Shown: positions 22,900 through 34,228 of the stretch, piece by piece
Position numbering within the stretch: position 1 is the stretch's first letter
Layout: every line of letters begins with the position of its first letter
Assembly (NCBI RefSeq): GCF_904849725.1
Contig: NC_058519.1
Location: forward strand, 179,541,703-179,605,702
Length of the DNA stretch: 64,000 nucleotides
Direction: 5' to 3'
Source of the DNA: Hordeum vulgare subsp. vulgare
Taxonomy: Eukaryota > Streptophyta > Magnoliopsida > Poales > Poaceae
Position numbers and translations under genes: made by a program
Notes under the pieces: generated by a model
Told to the model about the DNA's origin: nothing
Database searches by the model: none
The model's input: the letters and a program-made list of their open reading frames with translations, nothing else

Positions 22900-24080
22900 A
22901 TTAAGGAATGAGAAGACCCAGTGTCAAAGAGAACAGACGCTGGGTGATGATTAACAAGAAGCATACCTAGTAAGACATCGGGATCCTCTGTAGCTTCTTC
23001 TGCTGAGACATAGTTCACACGGCCACGTGCAGGAGTTGGCTTCACATAGTAAGCTTTGCCCGACTTGCCTTGCCCGACAGACTTTCTGGGTTGCTTGGCA
23101 CCCACATTTTGAGGACACTCATGGGAGTAGTGCCCTGGTTCTCCACACTTGTAGCATATCACTTGGTTGGCATGTGGTGCAGCATTGCTAGCTGGACCAC
23201 CGTAAGTTTTTGCTAGAGGGTTGGTCTGATTCGTCTGAGGTGCCACGTAGGATGGCCTTGGAGTGTATCTTGGCGGCAGAGAATTGTTCGGAACCCACAG
23301 CTTGCGTTTTGGAAACGCGGAACCAGAAGACGAGCCAAAGTCACGGGAGTGCTTCCTTGTGGCTTCAAAGTCAGTATGACCAGTCTCGGCACTGATCGCC
23401 TTGTTGACCAGGGCTTGAAAGCTTGCACACTCGTGGAGGCACAGATCACGACGAAGCTCAGGGCTCAGACCCTTACAGAATCTTGCTTGCTTCTTGGCGT
23501 CAGTAGACACCTCCTCTGTTGCATAGCGGGCGAGGTTACCGAACTCGCGGCTATAGGCATCCACGGTCAACTTGCCCTGAGTGAAGGCACAGAACTCCTC
23601 TCTCTTTCTGTCCATCAGGCCCTCTGGAATATGGTGCAGACGAAAGGCTGCACTGAAGTCTGCCCATGTGGCTACTGGTTCAGCAGGACGCATAGCTTCA
23701 AAGTTCTCCCACCACAGATTGGCGGGTCCTTCCAGGAAATACGCCGCAAAGGTCACCTTGTCGGCCTCAGACACATTCGCAGAGCTAATCTAGCGTGAGA
23801 TGCTGCACAGCCAGTCATCAGCGTCGAGGGGATGGACGGAGTGATGAAACTTTGGAGGATTTAGCTTCACAAAGTCGTTGAGGGATACTGCAGCATTCCT
23901 AGGCTAACGAGCCGTATTCTGCTCAATACGCTCTAACAGTCGGTTGGTCTCCCTTTTGTTTCTCTCTGCCTCAAGCATAACTTCAGCCAGAGAGGGCGGG
24001 TGAGGCAGGTCTTCCAGCGACGCTTGACTACCCTCGCCTTCCTCATGAGCAGGGGCACGGTTCAACCTGGTGAACACCAT
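22900..24080 (-). pseudogene. gag and protease part of T
   Basis: From the ATG at 24080 the protein opens with a charged, helix-rich segment. The conserved plant gag core follows at 23774-23350 ([20 protein letters not shown]). A CCHC knuckle, [14 protein letters not shown], lies at 23156-23115. The protease follows, with the DTG active-site triad at 22925-22917 and a later ILGMDW stretch typical of these proteases. Two TAG stops (23904-23906 and 23790-23792) interrupt the N-terminal third in an otherwise continuous frame. The gag coats the RNA; the protease would mature the polyprotein. Confidence 0.85.
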
Positions 24081-24423
24081 CCTGACAAACAAACTCACAG
24101 CTTAGACCAATATCATATCTATACTAGCTATGGATTAAGTATTTACTGAACACACGGAATGCGGAAATGAATATCCGAACAACATGGTAACAAGCAATTG
24201 CTATATATACACCATGGTTCATACACACCCTTACATAGTTCAGTACAAACTTACTCGAAGAGAAAACTACTGAAATTATGAAACTACTCATCAGAGGCTT
24301 ACAAGCTTCCTATACATTATTTATCCAGGCCTCCGGAATTCATTTCACATCACAGGCATACTTCACAAGTCACGCATGACTGTGAACGTACGACTACTAC
24401 CATACTATCCTTCCGCTCATAGC

Positions 24424-24636
24424 TCAGGCATCCGCATAGAACATCTCATAGAGATTACCTCCATGACCTGGAAGCTCAACCTGCGGATCAGGAAACACTC
24501 TAGCCTGAGATCCCTGGAATCCATAAGGACACGGATGTGGCCTTGGTCCGCTGACTAGTGGTAAGAGGGGTCCCCGAAGAGGGGTGACTCCTCCTATAGC
24601 TGGCCAGTCAACATGGGCCGGAAGATGGGTCCTAAC
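24424..24636 (-). pseudogene. orf0-like frame of T, 3' part
   Basis: This continues in frame the coding sequence of 33791-33226 on the other side of the Angela element, after counting the CTAAC duplication once. It is open for about 70 codons to the TGA at 24426-24424. It codes for a Pro/Gly-rich end. About 340 bp without an evident feature separate it from the gag ATG at 24080. Confidence 0.7.
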
Positions 24637-25877
24637 TGTTGGAAATATTCCCTAGAGGCAATAATAAATTAGTTATTATTATATTTCTTAGTTCATGATA
24701 ATCGTTTATTATCCATGCTATAATTGTATTGATTGGAAACACAATACTTGTGTGGATACATAGACAAAACACTGTCCCTAGTAAGCCTCTAGTTGACTAG
24801 CTCGTTAATCAAAGATGGTCAAGGTTTCCTGGCCATAGGCAAGTGTTGTCACTTGATAACGGGATCACATCATTAGGAGAATCATGTGATGGACTAGACC
24901 CAAACTAATAGACGTAGCATGTTGATCGTGTCATTTTGTTGCTACTGTTTTCTGCGTGTCAAGTATTTATTCCTATGACCATGAGATCATATAACTCACT
25001 GACACCGGAGGAATGCTTTGTGTGTATCAAACGTCGCAACGTAACTGGGTGACTATAAAGATGCTCTACAGGTATCTCCGAAGGTGTTAGTTGAGTTAGT
25101 ATGGATCAAGACTGGGATTTGTCACTCCGTGTGAACGGAGAGGTATCTCGGGGCCCACTCGGTAATACAACATCACACACAAGCCTTGCAAGCAATGTAA
25201 CTTAGTGTAAGTTGCGGGATCTTGTATTATGGAACGAGTAAAGAGACTTGCCAGTAAACGAGATTGAAATAGGTATAGAATACTGACGATCGAATCTCGG
25301 GCAAGTAACATACCGAAGGACAAAGGGAATGACATACGGGATTATATGAATCCTTGGCACTGAGGTTCAAACGATAAGATCTTCGTAGAATATGTAGGAT
25401 CCAATATGGGCATCCAGGTCCCGCTATTGGATATTGACCGAGGAGTCTCTCGGGTCATGTCTACATAGTTCTCGAACCCGCAGGGTCTGCACACTTAAGG
25501 TTCGACGTTGTTTTATGCGTATTTGAGTTATATGGTTGGTTACCGAATGTTGTTTGGAGTCCCGGATGAGATCACGGACGTCACGAGGGTTTCCGGAATG
25601 GTCCGGAAGCGAAGATTGATATATAGGATGACCTCATTTGGTTACCGGAAGGTTTTCGTGCATTACCGGAAAAGTTTCGGGCTCATCGGTAGTGTACCGG
25701 GAGTGCCGGGAGGGGTGCCGGGGACCATCGGGAGGGGTGTCACGCCCCAAGGGGTCTCATGGGCTATGGGAAGAGATAAACCAGCCCCTAGTGGGCTGGA
25801 ATAAGTTCCCACTAAGGCCCATAAGGTTTGAGAAGGAAAAAAACACAAGGTGGAAAGAGTTTCCAAGTGGGAAGGTG

Positions 25878-25912
25878 GAATCCTACTCCAAGTAGGATTG
25901 GAGTAGGACTCC
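25878..25912. repeat. Inverted repeat in Angela U3
   Basis: Arms of about 14 bases (GGAATCCTACTCCA and TGGAGTAGGACTCC, one mismatch) flank a short AT-richer loop about 60 bases upstream of the TATA box. The 3' LTR has the same structure near 32656-32690. Confidence 0.65.
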
Positions 25913-25973
25913 TCCACCTCCAATTTCGGCCAAACATTTAGGTTTTGAGGCTGCCTCCTCCCCTCCCTCCCAC

Positions 25974-25982
25974 CTATATATA
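25974..25982 (+). promoter_or_regulatory. TATA box of Angela 5' LTR
   Basis: CTATATATA in the place expected for the core promoter; the 3' LTR copy is at 32752-32760. Confidence 0.6.
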
Positions 25983-26448
25983 CGGAGGTTTTAGGGCTGA
26001 TTTGAGACGACTTTCTCACGGCTGCCCGACCACATACCTCCACAGTTTTTCCTCTAGATCGCGTTTCTGCGGAGCTCGGGCGGAGCCCTGCTGAGACAAG
26101 ATCATCACCAACCTCCGGAGCGCCGTCACGCTGCCGGAGAACTCTTCTACCTCTCCGTCTCTCTTGCTGGATCAAGAAGGCCGAGATCATCGTCGAGTTG
26201 TACGTGTGCTGAACGCGGAGGTGCCGTCCGTTCGGTACTAGATCGTGGGACTGATCGCGGGATTGTTCGCGGGGCGGATTGAGGGACGTGAGGACGTTCC
26301 ACTACATCAACCGCGTTCACTAACGCTTCTGCTGTACGATCTACAAGGGTACGTAGATCACTCATCCCCTCTCGTAGATGGACATCACCATGATAGGTCT
26401 TCGTGCGCGTAGGAAAATTTTTGTTTCCCTTGCGACGTTCCCCAACAG

Positions 26449-26460
26449 TGGCATCATGAG
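26449..26460 (+). other. Primer binding site of the Angela-like element, imperfect
   Basis: TGGCATCATGAG follows the LTR after one base. It resembles the iMet primer site TGGTATCAGAGC but with several mismatches, in contrast to the intact sites of E, T and C. Confidence 0.6.
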
Positions 26461-27740
26461 CTAGGTTCATGCGTAGATGTCTTCTCGAGTAGAACACAAA
26501 TGTTTTTGTGGGCGGTGATGTGCGTTTTGCTGCCCTCCTTAGTCTTTTCTTGATTCCGCGGTATTGTTGGATTGAAGCGGCTTGGACCGACATTACTCGT
26601 ACGCTTACGAGAGACTGGTTTCATCGTTACGAGTAACCCCCTTTGCTCAAAGATGACTGGCAAGTGACTGTTTCTCCAACTTTAGTTGAATCGGATTTGA
26701 CCGAGGAGGTCCTTGGATGAGGTTAAATAGCAACTCATATATCTCCGTTGTGGTGTTTGCGTAAGTAAGATGCGATCCTACTAGATACCCTCGGTCACCA
26801 CGTAAAACATGCAACAACAAAATTAGAGGACGTCTAACTTGTTTTTGCAGGGTATGATTGTGATGTGATATGGCCAACGATGTGATGTGATATATTGGAT
26901 GTATGAGATGATCATGTTGTAATAGAAATATCGACTTGCACGTCGATGGTACGGCAACCGGCAGGAGCCATAGGGTTGTCTTTATACTAACGTTTGTGCT
27001 TGCAGATGCGTTTACTATTTTGCTAGGATGTAGCTTTAGTAGTAATAGCATAAATAGCACGACAACCCCGATGGCAACACGTTGATGGATGATCATGGTG
27101 TGGCGCCGGTGACAAGAAGATCGTGCCGGTGCTTTGGTGATGGAGATCAAGAAGCACGTGATGATGGCCATATCATGTCACTTATGAATTGCATGTGATG
27201 TTAATCCTTTTATGCACCTTATTTTGCTTAGAACGACGGTAGCATTATGAGGTGATCTCTCACTAAAATTTCAAGACGAAGTTGTGTTCTCCCCGACTGT
27301 GCACCGTTGCGACAGTTCTTCGTTTCGAGACACCACGTGATGATCGGGTGTGATAGACTCAACGTTCACATACAACGGGTGCAAAACAGTTGCACACGCA
27401 GAACACTCGGGTTAAGCTTGACGAGCCTAGCATGTGCAGACATGGCCTCGGAACACATGAGACCGAAAGGTCGAGCATGAATCGTATAGTTGATATGATT
27501 AGCATAGGGATGCTTACCACTGAAACTATTCTCGACTCACGTGATGATCGGACTTGAGATAGTGGATTTGGATCATGTACCACTCAAATGACTAGAGAGA
27601 TGTACTTTTTGAGTGGGAGTTCTTAAGTAATATGATTAATTGAACTAATTGTCATGAACATAGTCTAATGGTCTTTGCGAATTACGATGTAGCTTGCGCT
27701 ATAGCTCTACTGTTTTTTTATGTTCCTAGAGAAAATTTAG
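26461..27740 (+). mobile_element. Angela leader region
   Basis: The roughly 1.3 kb between the primer site and the first recognisable gag sequence. I see no open frame with a product; the minus-strand frame at 27171-26647 has no known motif. Confidence 0.5.
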
Positions 27741-27749
27741 TTGAAAATT

Positions 27750-28311
27750 GATAGTAGCAAACTTTGCAGACTGAGTCTGTAAAACCGAGGATTGTCCTCG
27801 TTGCTGCGCAGAAGGCTTATGTCCTTAATGCACCACTCGGTGTGCTGCACCTCGAGCGTCGTCTGTGGATGCTGTGAACATCCGACATACACGTTTCTGA
27901 TGACTACACGATAGTTCAGTGCAAAGTACTTAATGGCTTAGAAGCAAGGCACCGAAAACATTTTAAACATCACGGAACATAAGTGATGTTCTAAAGAGAT
28001 GAAATTGTGATTTCATGCTTGTGCCCTTGTTAAGAGGTACGAGACCTCCAACAAAATTCTTTGACCACAAAGTAAAGGAGAAAAGCTCAATCGTTGAGCG
28101 TGTGCTCAGATTGTCTGAGTACGACAATCACTTGAATCAAGTGGGAGCTAATCTTCCAGATGAGATAGTGATGGTTCTCCAAAAGTCACTGCCACCAAGC
28201 TTTGAGAGCTTCGTGATGAAGTATAACATATCAAGGATAGATACAATGATCTTTGAGAGATTCGCGACGTTTGACACTGCGAAAGTAGAAATCAAGAAGG
28301 AGCATCAATAG
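27750..28311 (+). pseudogene. gag remnant of the Angela-like element
   Basis: The clearest stretch is 28015-28311. It carries a copia gag core with LPPSFESFVMKYN and a following FATFDTAKVEIKKE helix, matching the LPxSYxxFxxxYN and TAE-type ends of BARE/Angela gag. Upstream, the same region is broken by stops. A decayed CCHC knuckle (CFYNKGNSH, key Cys lost) follows near 28437. It would have formed virus-like particles; it is not functional here. Confidence 0.7.
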
Positions 28312-28579
28312 TTGATGGTTTGAAAAACCACTAAGTTTCAAGAAAGGCGAGGGCTAGAAGGGATACTTCGTGAAACGGCAAAACAGTTGCTGCACTAATG
28401 AAGAGACCCAAGATTAAACCCAAACCCGAGACTAAGTGCTTCTATAATAAGGGGAACAGTCACTGAGGCGGAGCAACTGTAGATACTTGGTAGATAAGAA
28501 GGCTGGCAAAAGTCGAGAGAAGTATATTTGATATACATAATGTTGATGTGTACTTTACTAGTACTCCTAGTAGCACGAG

Positions 28580-29065
28580 GGTATTGGATACTGGTTCGGT
28601 TGCTAAGTGATTAGTAACGCGAAATGAAAGCTACGGCATAAACGGAGACTAGCTAAAGGCGAGGTGACGATACGTGTTGGAAGTGTTTCCAAGGTTGATA
28701 TGATCAAACGTCACACGCCCCCTTTACCATCGGGATTGGTGTTGAACCTAAATAATTGTTATTTGGTGCTTGCGTTAAGCATGAACATGATTGGATCGTG
28801 TTTATTGAAATACGATTATTCATTCAAAAGGAATAATGGTTACTCTATTTGCTTGAATAATCACCTTCAATGGTTTATTGAATCTCGATTGTAGTGTTAC
28901 ACATTGGTGCCAAAAGATACGAGTTAAATGATGATAGTACCACTTACTTGTGGCACTGCCGCTTGAGTCATGTTAGTATAAATTGCATGAAGAGGCTCCA
29001 TGCTGATGGATCTTTTCTCACCTGATTTCGAATCACTAGTGACATGCAAATCATACCACATGAGC
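28580..29065 (+). pseudogene. Protease and pre-integrase remnant
   Basis: A VLDTGS motif (protease) lies near 28578. The frame 28664-28894 keeps the LPSGLVLNLNNCY motif typical of the segment before the integrase. A WHCRLSHV block (pre-integrase zinc-binding region) follows near 28950. All parts are in different frames or split by stops. Confidence 0.65.
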
Positions 29066-29094
29066 AAGGCCTTGTTTTCATTGAGATGAAACAA

Positions 29095-29590
29095 GATAGT
29101 AACTTGTTGGAAGTGATACATTTTGATGTATGCAGTCCAGTGAGTGTTGAGGCACGCAGTGGATATCATTATGTTCTTACTTCACTGACGACTTGAGTAG
29201 ATACAGGAGTATTTACTTAATGAATCACAAGTCTGAAATATTGAAAAGTTCAATTCTGTTTCAGAGTGAAGTTCGTCGTAACAAGAGGATGAACTGTCTA
29301 CGATATGATCATAGAAATGAATATCTGAGTTACGAATTTTTGGTACACAGTTAAGACAATGTGGAAATTGTTTCACAGTTCATGCCACCTGGAACATCAT
29401 GGTGTGATGATGTGTCTGAACGTCATAGCCACGCACTATTTAGTATGGTGCATGCTGGGATGTCTCTTATCGAATTACCACTATCGTTTATGGGTTATGC
29501 ATTAGAGACAACCACATTCACTTTAAATGGGGCACCGCGTATTTCCGTTGAGATGACACAGTATAGACTGAGGTTTAGAGAAATCTAAAC
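29095..29590 (+). pseudogene. Integrase remnant
   Basis: The DVCSPVSV block (first catalytic Asp region) lies near 29125. Its frame is lost after TSLTT. The frame at 29361-29588 keeps PPGTSW, VSERHSHALF (the catalytic Glu of the DDE triad sits in this motif) and LSFMGYALETTTFTLN. It is recognisable as Angela/BARE integrase but broken. Confidence 0.65.
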
Positions 29591-30039
29591 TGTCGTTTCT
29601 TGAAAGTTTGGGGCTTCGAAACTTATGTGAAAAAGTTTCAGTCTGATAAGCTCGAACCCAAAGCGGATAAATGCATCTTCACACGATATCCAAAACAGTT
29701 GGGTACATCTCCTATCTCAGATCCGAAAGCAAAGTGTTTGTTTCTAGAAACGGGTCCTTTCTCGAGAAAAGGTTTCTCTCGAAAGAATTGAGTGGGAGGG
29801 TAGTAGAACTTGATGAGGTTATTGAACCATCACTTCAACCAGTGTGTAGCAGGGCGTAGGAAGTTGTTCCTGTGGCGCCTACACCAATTGAAGTGGAAGC
29901 TGATGATGGTGATCATTAAGCTTCGAATCAAGTTACTACAAACCTCGTAGGTCGACAAGGTCGCGTACTGCTGCAGAGTAGTACGGTAACCCTGTCTTGG
30001 AGGTCATGTTGTTGAGCAACAGTGAACCTACGAGTTATG

Positions 30040-31330
30040 GAGAAAGCGATGGTGGGCCCAGATTCCGACAAATGGCTGGAAGCCATAAAATCCGAGAGAG
30101 GATCCATGTGTGAAAACAAAGTGTAGACTTTGGTAGAACTACTTGATGGTCATGGGACTATTGGGTAAAATGGATCTTTAAAAGAAGACAGACGATGATG
30201 GTGATAAGTCACTATTAAGAAAAGCTCGACTTGTCGCAAAGATGTTTTCGACAAGATCAAACAGTTGACTATGATGAGTCTTTCTCACTCGTAGCGATGC
30301 TAAAGGTCTGTTAGAATTATGTTAGTAGTTGCTGCATTATTTATGAAATATTGCACGTAGGATGTCAAAACATTGTTTCCTCGACGGTTTCCTTGAGCAA
30401 ACATTGTATGTGATACAACCAGAAGGTTTTGTCGATCCTAAAGATACTAGCAAGTATGCAAGCTCCAGTGATCCTTCAATGGACTGGTGCAAGCATCTCG
30501 GAGTTGGAATAAGCACTTTGATGAGATGATCAAAGATTTTGGGTGTGTACAAGGTTTATGAGAAACTTGTATTTCCAAAGAAGTGAGTGGGAGCACTATA
30601 GAATTTCTGATAGGTATATGTGGTTGACATATTGTGGATCAGAAGTAATGTAGAATTTCTGTAAAGCATACAAGGTTGTTTGAAAGAAGTTTTCAAAGGA
30701 GTACCTGGATTATGCTACTTGAAGGTTGAGCATCAAAGATCTATGGAGATAGATCGAAAGCGCTTAATAGAAGTTTCAACAAGATGCATGGCTTGACAAG
30801 TTTTTGAAAGAGTTCAAAATAGACCAGCAAAGAAGGAGTTCTTGGTTGCGTTGTGAGGTGTGAATTTGAGTAAGACTCAAAACCCGACCACGGCAGAATA
30901 AAGAGAATAGATGAAGGTCGTCTTCTATGCCTTAGCCGTAGAATCTAAAGTATGCCATGTTGTGTACCGCACCTGAAGTGTGCCTTGACTCAAAGTATGT
31001 TGAGAGGTACAGAGAGTGATCCATGTTTGAATCACTAGCAGCGGTCAAAATTTATCCTTAGTAACAAATGGACTAAGGAATTTTTCTCGATTATGGAGGT
31101 GGTTAAAGAGTTCGTCGTAAAGGGTAACGTCGATGCAAGCTTTGACACTAATTTGAATAACTATGAGTAGTGAAACGGATTCATATAGTAGAGTGGATAT
31201 TTGGAGCATTTCCGAATAGCACGTAGTAGCAGCATCTATAAGATGACATAAAGATTTGTAAAGAACGCACGGATCTGAAAGTTTCAGAACCGTTGACTAA
31301 AACCTCTCTCACAAGCAAGACATGATCAGA
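30040..31330 (+). pseudogene. RT and RNase H remnant
   Basis: Readable islands in changing frames: WLEAIKSE near 30073, the KWIFKRR block near 30170, DYDESFSLVAMLK near 30265, PEGFVDPKDTSKY near 30420. The catalytic YVDD is not recognisable; its neighbourhood near 30617 is broken. An RNase H/C-terminal island with EPLTK lies near 31290. None is long enough to act. Confidence 0.65.
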
Positions 31331-31402
31331 CCCCATAACTATATGGGTGTTGGATTCGTTGGAATCACATGGTGATGTGAACTAGATTATTGACTCTAGT
31401 GC

Positions 31403-31413
31403 AACTGGGAGAC
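31403..31413 (+). other. Polypurine tract of the Angela-like element
   Basis: AACTGGGAGAC lies directly before the 3' LTR start TGTTGG. This matches the usual BARE-type tract. Confidence 0.75.
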
Positions 31414-33225
31414 TGTTGGAAATATGCCCTAGAGGCAATAATAAATTAGTTATTATTATATTTCTTAGTTCATGATAATCGTTTATTATCCATGCTATAA
31501 TTGTATTGATTGGAAACACAATACTTGTGTGGATACATAGACAAAACACTGTCCCTAGTAAGCCTCTAGTTGACTAGCTCGTTAATCAAAGATGGTCAAG
31601 GTTTCCTGGCCATAGGCAAGTGTTGTCACTTGATAACGGGATCACATCATTAGGAGAATCATGTGATGGACTAGACCCAAACTAATAGACGTAGCATGTT
31701 GATCGTGTCATTTTGTTGCTACTGTTTTCTGCGTGTCAAGTATTTATTCCTATGACCATGAGATCATATAACTCACTGACACCGGAGGAATGCTTTGTGT
31801 GTATCAAACGTCGCAACGTAACTGGGTGACTATAAAGATGCTCTACAGGTATCTCCGAAGGTGTTAGTTGAGTTAGTATGGATCAAGACTGGGATTTGTC
31901 ACTCCGTGTGAACGGAGAGGTATCTCGGGGCCCACTCGGTAATACAACATCACACACAAGCCTTGCAAGCAATGTAACTTAGTGTAAGTTGCGGGATCTT
32001 GTATTACGGAACGAGTAAAGAGACTTGCCAGTAAACGAGATTGAAATAGGTATACGGATACTGACGATCGAATCTCGGGCAAGTAACATACCGAAGGACA
32101 AAGGGAATGACATACGGGATTATATGAATCCTTGGCACTGAGGTTCAAACGATAAGATCTTCGTAGAATATGTAGGATCCAATATGGGCATCCAGGTCCC
32201 GCTATTGGATATTGACCGAGGAGTCTCTCGGGTCATGTCTACATAGTTCTCGAACCCGCAGGGTCTGCACACTTAAGGTTCGACGTTGTTTTATGCGTAT
32301 TTGAGTTATATGGTTGGTTACCGAATGTTGTTCGGAGTCCCGGATGAGATCACGGACGTCACGAGGGTTTCCGGAATGGTCCGAAAGCGAAGATTGATAT
32401 ATAGGATGACCTCATTTGGTTACCGGAAGGTTTTCGTGCATTACCGGAAAAGTTTCGGGCTCATCGGTAGTGTACCGGGAGTGCCGGGAGGGGTGCCGGG
32501 GACCATCGGGAGGGGTGTCACGCCCCAAGGGGTCTCATGGGCTATGGGAAGAGATAAACCAGCCCCTAGTGGGCTGGAATAAGTTCCCACTAAGGCCCAT
32601 AAGGTTTGAGAAGGAAAAAAACACAAGGTGGAAAGAGTTTCCAAGTGGGAAGGTGGAATCCTACTCCAAGTAGGATTGGAGTAGGACTCCTCCACCTCCA
32701 ATTTCGGCCAAACATTTAGGTTTTGAGGCTGCCTCCTCCCCTCCCTCCCACCTATATATACGGAGGTTTTAGGGCTGATTTGAGACGACTTTCTCACGGC
32801 TGCCCGACCACATACCTCCACAGTTTTTCCTCTAGATCGCGTTTCTGCGGAGCTCGGGCGGAGCCCTGCTGAGACAAGATCATCACCAACCTCCGGAGCG
32901 CCGTCACGCTGCCGGAGAACTCTTCTACCTCTCCGTCTCTCTTGCTGGATCAAGAAGGCCGAGATCATCGTCGAGTTGTACGTGTGCTGAACGCGGAGGT
33001 GCCGTCCGTTCGGTACTAGATCGTGGGACTGATCGCGGGATTGTTCGCGGGGCGGATCGAGGGACGTGAGGACGTTCCACTACATCAACCGCGTTCACTA
33101 ACGCTTCTGCTGTACGATCTACAAGGGTACGTAGATCACTCATCCCCTCTCGTAGATGGACATCACCATGATAGGTCTTCGTGCGCGTAGGAAAATTTTT
33201 GTTTCCCTTGCGACGTTCCCCAACA
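31414..33225 (+). mobile_element. 3' LTR of the Angela-like element
   Basis: TGTTGGAAATATGCCC to CCCCAACA, 1812 bp, nearly identical to 24637-26447. The differences I saw: T/G near the start, T/C, an inserted C with A/G near 32056, T/C, G/A and T/C. Confidence 0.95.
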
Positions 33226-33791
33226 CTAACAGGGTTCAGCATCTCCATATCTCCGTACCCTGTCTGGACTACCGGTGCCAGCTGCGTCAAAGCCGTCCAT
33301 AGACGGGCACGGGTAGCATAAAGCTCCATGCGGAGAGCACGAGCATCCCTGTCTCTGTTCTCTAGCATCTCAACAGTGGACTGCAGTAGTGGATCCTCCT
33401 TAGAAGAATCAAAATAGACTCCACTGAGGTATCCCTCTTCACCAGGCTGAGAGGCTGGAACATAGCAGAACTCTGAATTCTGCAACAGTGCATGTCTCGC
33501 TCTCATAATGCTCAGCATTGAGTAGGCAGCATCTTGTACTGCCATGTCAAGAGTGACTCCCAACCAATAGGACCAATGGATTGGCTCCTCAGCTCCAGGG
33601 TAGTCTGGAAATACCCTAACAGTGCAGATATACTGGCTCTGGTTGAAGTCTCGGTACTGTTCCTCCACTGTGTACTCGGGGTACCAGCGGTAACCGCACA
33701 CCGACATCACCCTGACCAGCATGGCCGGATGACCCGGCACATCAATGCACCTGGTCAAACGTACCACCTGACGAGAAGGACGGCCAGGCAT
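33226..33791 (-). pseudogene. orf0-like frame of T, 5' part
   Basis: An ATG at 33791 opens a frame that is clean to the Angela insertion (about 188 codons) and continues at 24636. The whole frame is 257 codons and has no stop or frameshift other than the insertion, although gag-pol next to it has many. The N-terminal half is beta-rich. Then come an Ala-rich helix (AVQDAAYSML), a YVPAS motif, DPLLQSTVEML and an Arg-rich helix. The order matches the two frames in E and partly the one in C. Position upstream of gag fits the extra frame (orf0) of RIRE3-type elements. Function unknown. The open reading beyond 33225 into the Angela LTR is an artefact. Confidence 0.7.
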
Positions 33792-34211
33792 CTGTAAATA
33801 GAGAGTAATGCAAAAGCATTAGAGCTCCGAATGAAAAATTGGGCAGCATAACGGCTCTAAATGCTCAAAAACAAATTTTGAGACAACCCAAAATGGAATA
33901 GCGTAATCACTCAACTATCAAGTTCAAATCTCTGATCATCAAACATACTTCCTTTTTCCTAGGGATGAAGAAACCCAAATATCTCTTGACCCATAGTCCT
34001 ATAATCTACCGATCAGAAACACGAGCCTAGAAGAAGATGAGTAACCTAGTCCTTAATTCCCGCAGAAAAGACGAGGATGATCAGAATAGAATAACTTGAG
34101 AAGAGAACAAGAGTCTTACGTTCCCTTCCACAAACAATTCCCTTATATATAACTAAAGCAATTCTAGACTCAACTTCGACCAGATTGGCTTAGTAATCCT
34201 ACAGTCAGTCA

Positions 34212-34224
34212 GGCTCTGATACCA
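34212..34224 (-). other. Primer binding site of T (tRNA-iMet)
   Basis: The minus strand reads TGGTATCAGAGCC four bases after the 5' LTR. It is intact. About 420 bp of leader without other features lie between it and the orf0-like ATG. Confidence 0.9.
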
Positions 34225-34228
34225 ACGC

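Larger units (their letters stand above)
19643..24080 (-). pseudogene. gag-pol polyprotein of T, broken
   Basis: A single ancestral frame of about 1470 codons can be followed from the ATG at 24080 to the stop at 19643. Order: gag, zinc knuckle, aspartic protease, RT, RNase H, zinc-finger integrase, chromodomain-like C terminus. It would make the particle protein and the enzymes for reverse transcription and integration. It is inactivated by in-frame stops at 23904, 23790, 20522, 20291, 20006 and 19988, frameshifts near 22075, 21680 and 21080, and a small deletion near 21235 at the RNase H/integrase linker. The integrase has also lost its third catalytic acid. Despite this, long stretches stay readable, in line with a fairly young insertion. 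Confidence 0.85.
24637..26447 (+). mobile_element. 5' LTR of the Angela-like element
   Basis: TGTTGGAAATATTCCC to CCCCAACA, 1811 bp. A CTATATATA promoter lies at 25974-25982. The long minus-strand open frame here (25663-26190) is repeated in the 3' LTR and has no recognisable product. Confidence 0.95.
24637..33225 (+). mobile_element. Angela-like copia element, complete but coding-defective
   Basis: TSD CTAAC at 24632-24636 and 33226-33230. 5' LTR 24637-26447, interior 26448-31413, 3' LTR 31414-33225. It interrupts the orf0-like frame of T. The interior keeps the copia order (gag, protease, integrase, RT, RNase H) only as fragments, with many stops and indels. The LTRs differ by about 6 substitutions and one 1-bp indel in 1812 bases (my count). 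At the commonly used grass LTR rate of 1.3e-8 per site per year that is about 0.13 million years. The interior damage is much greater, so it predates this insertion. Confidence 0.9.

Noticed and set aside
25663..26190. A 175-codon minus-strand frame in the Angela LTR, repeated at 32441-32968
   Set aside because: It is identical in both LTRs because the LTRs are duplicates, runs antisense across the promoter, and has no recognisable domain.
32925..33791. A 288-codon minus-strand frame
   Set aside because: Only the first 188 or so codons belong to T. The rest is the antisense of the Angela LTR, joined by the insertion.
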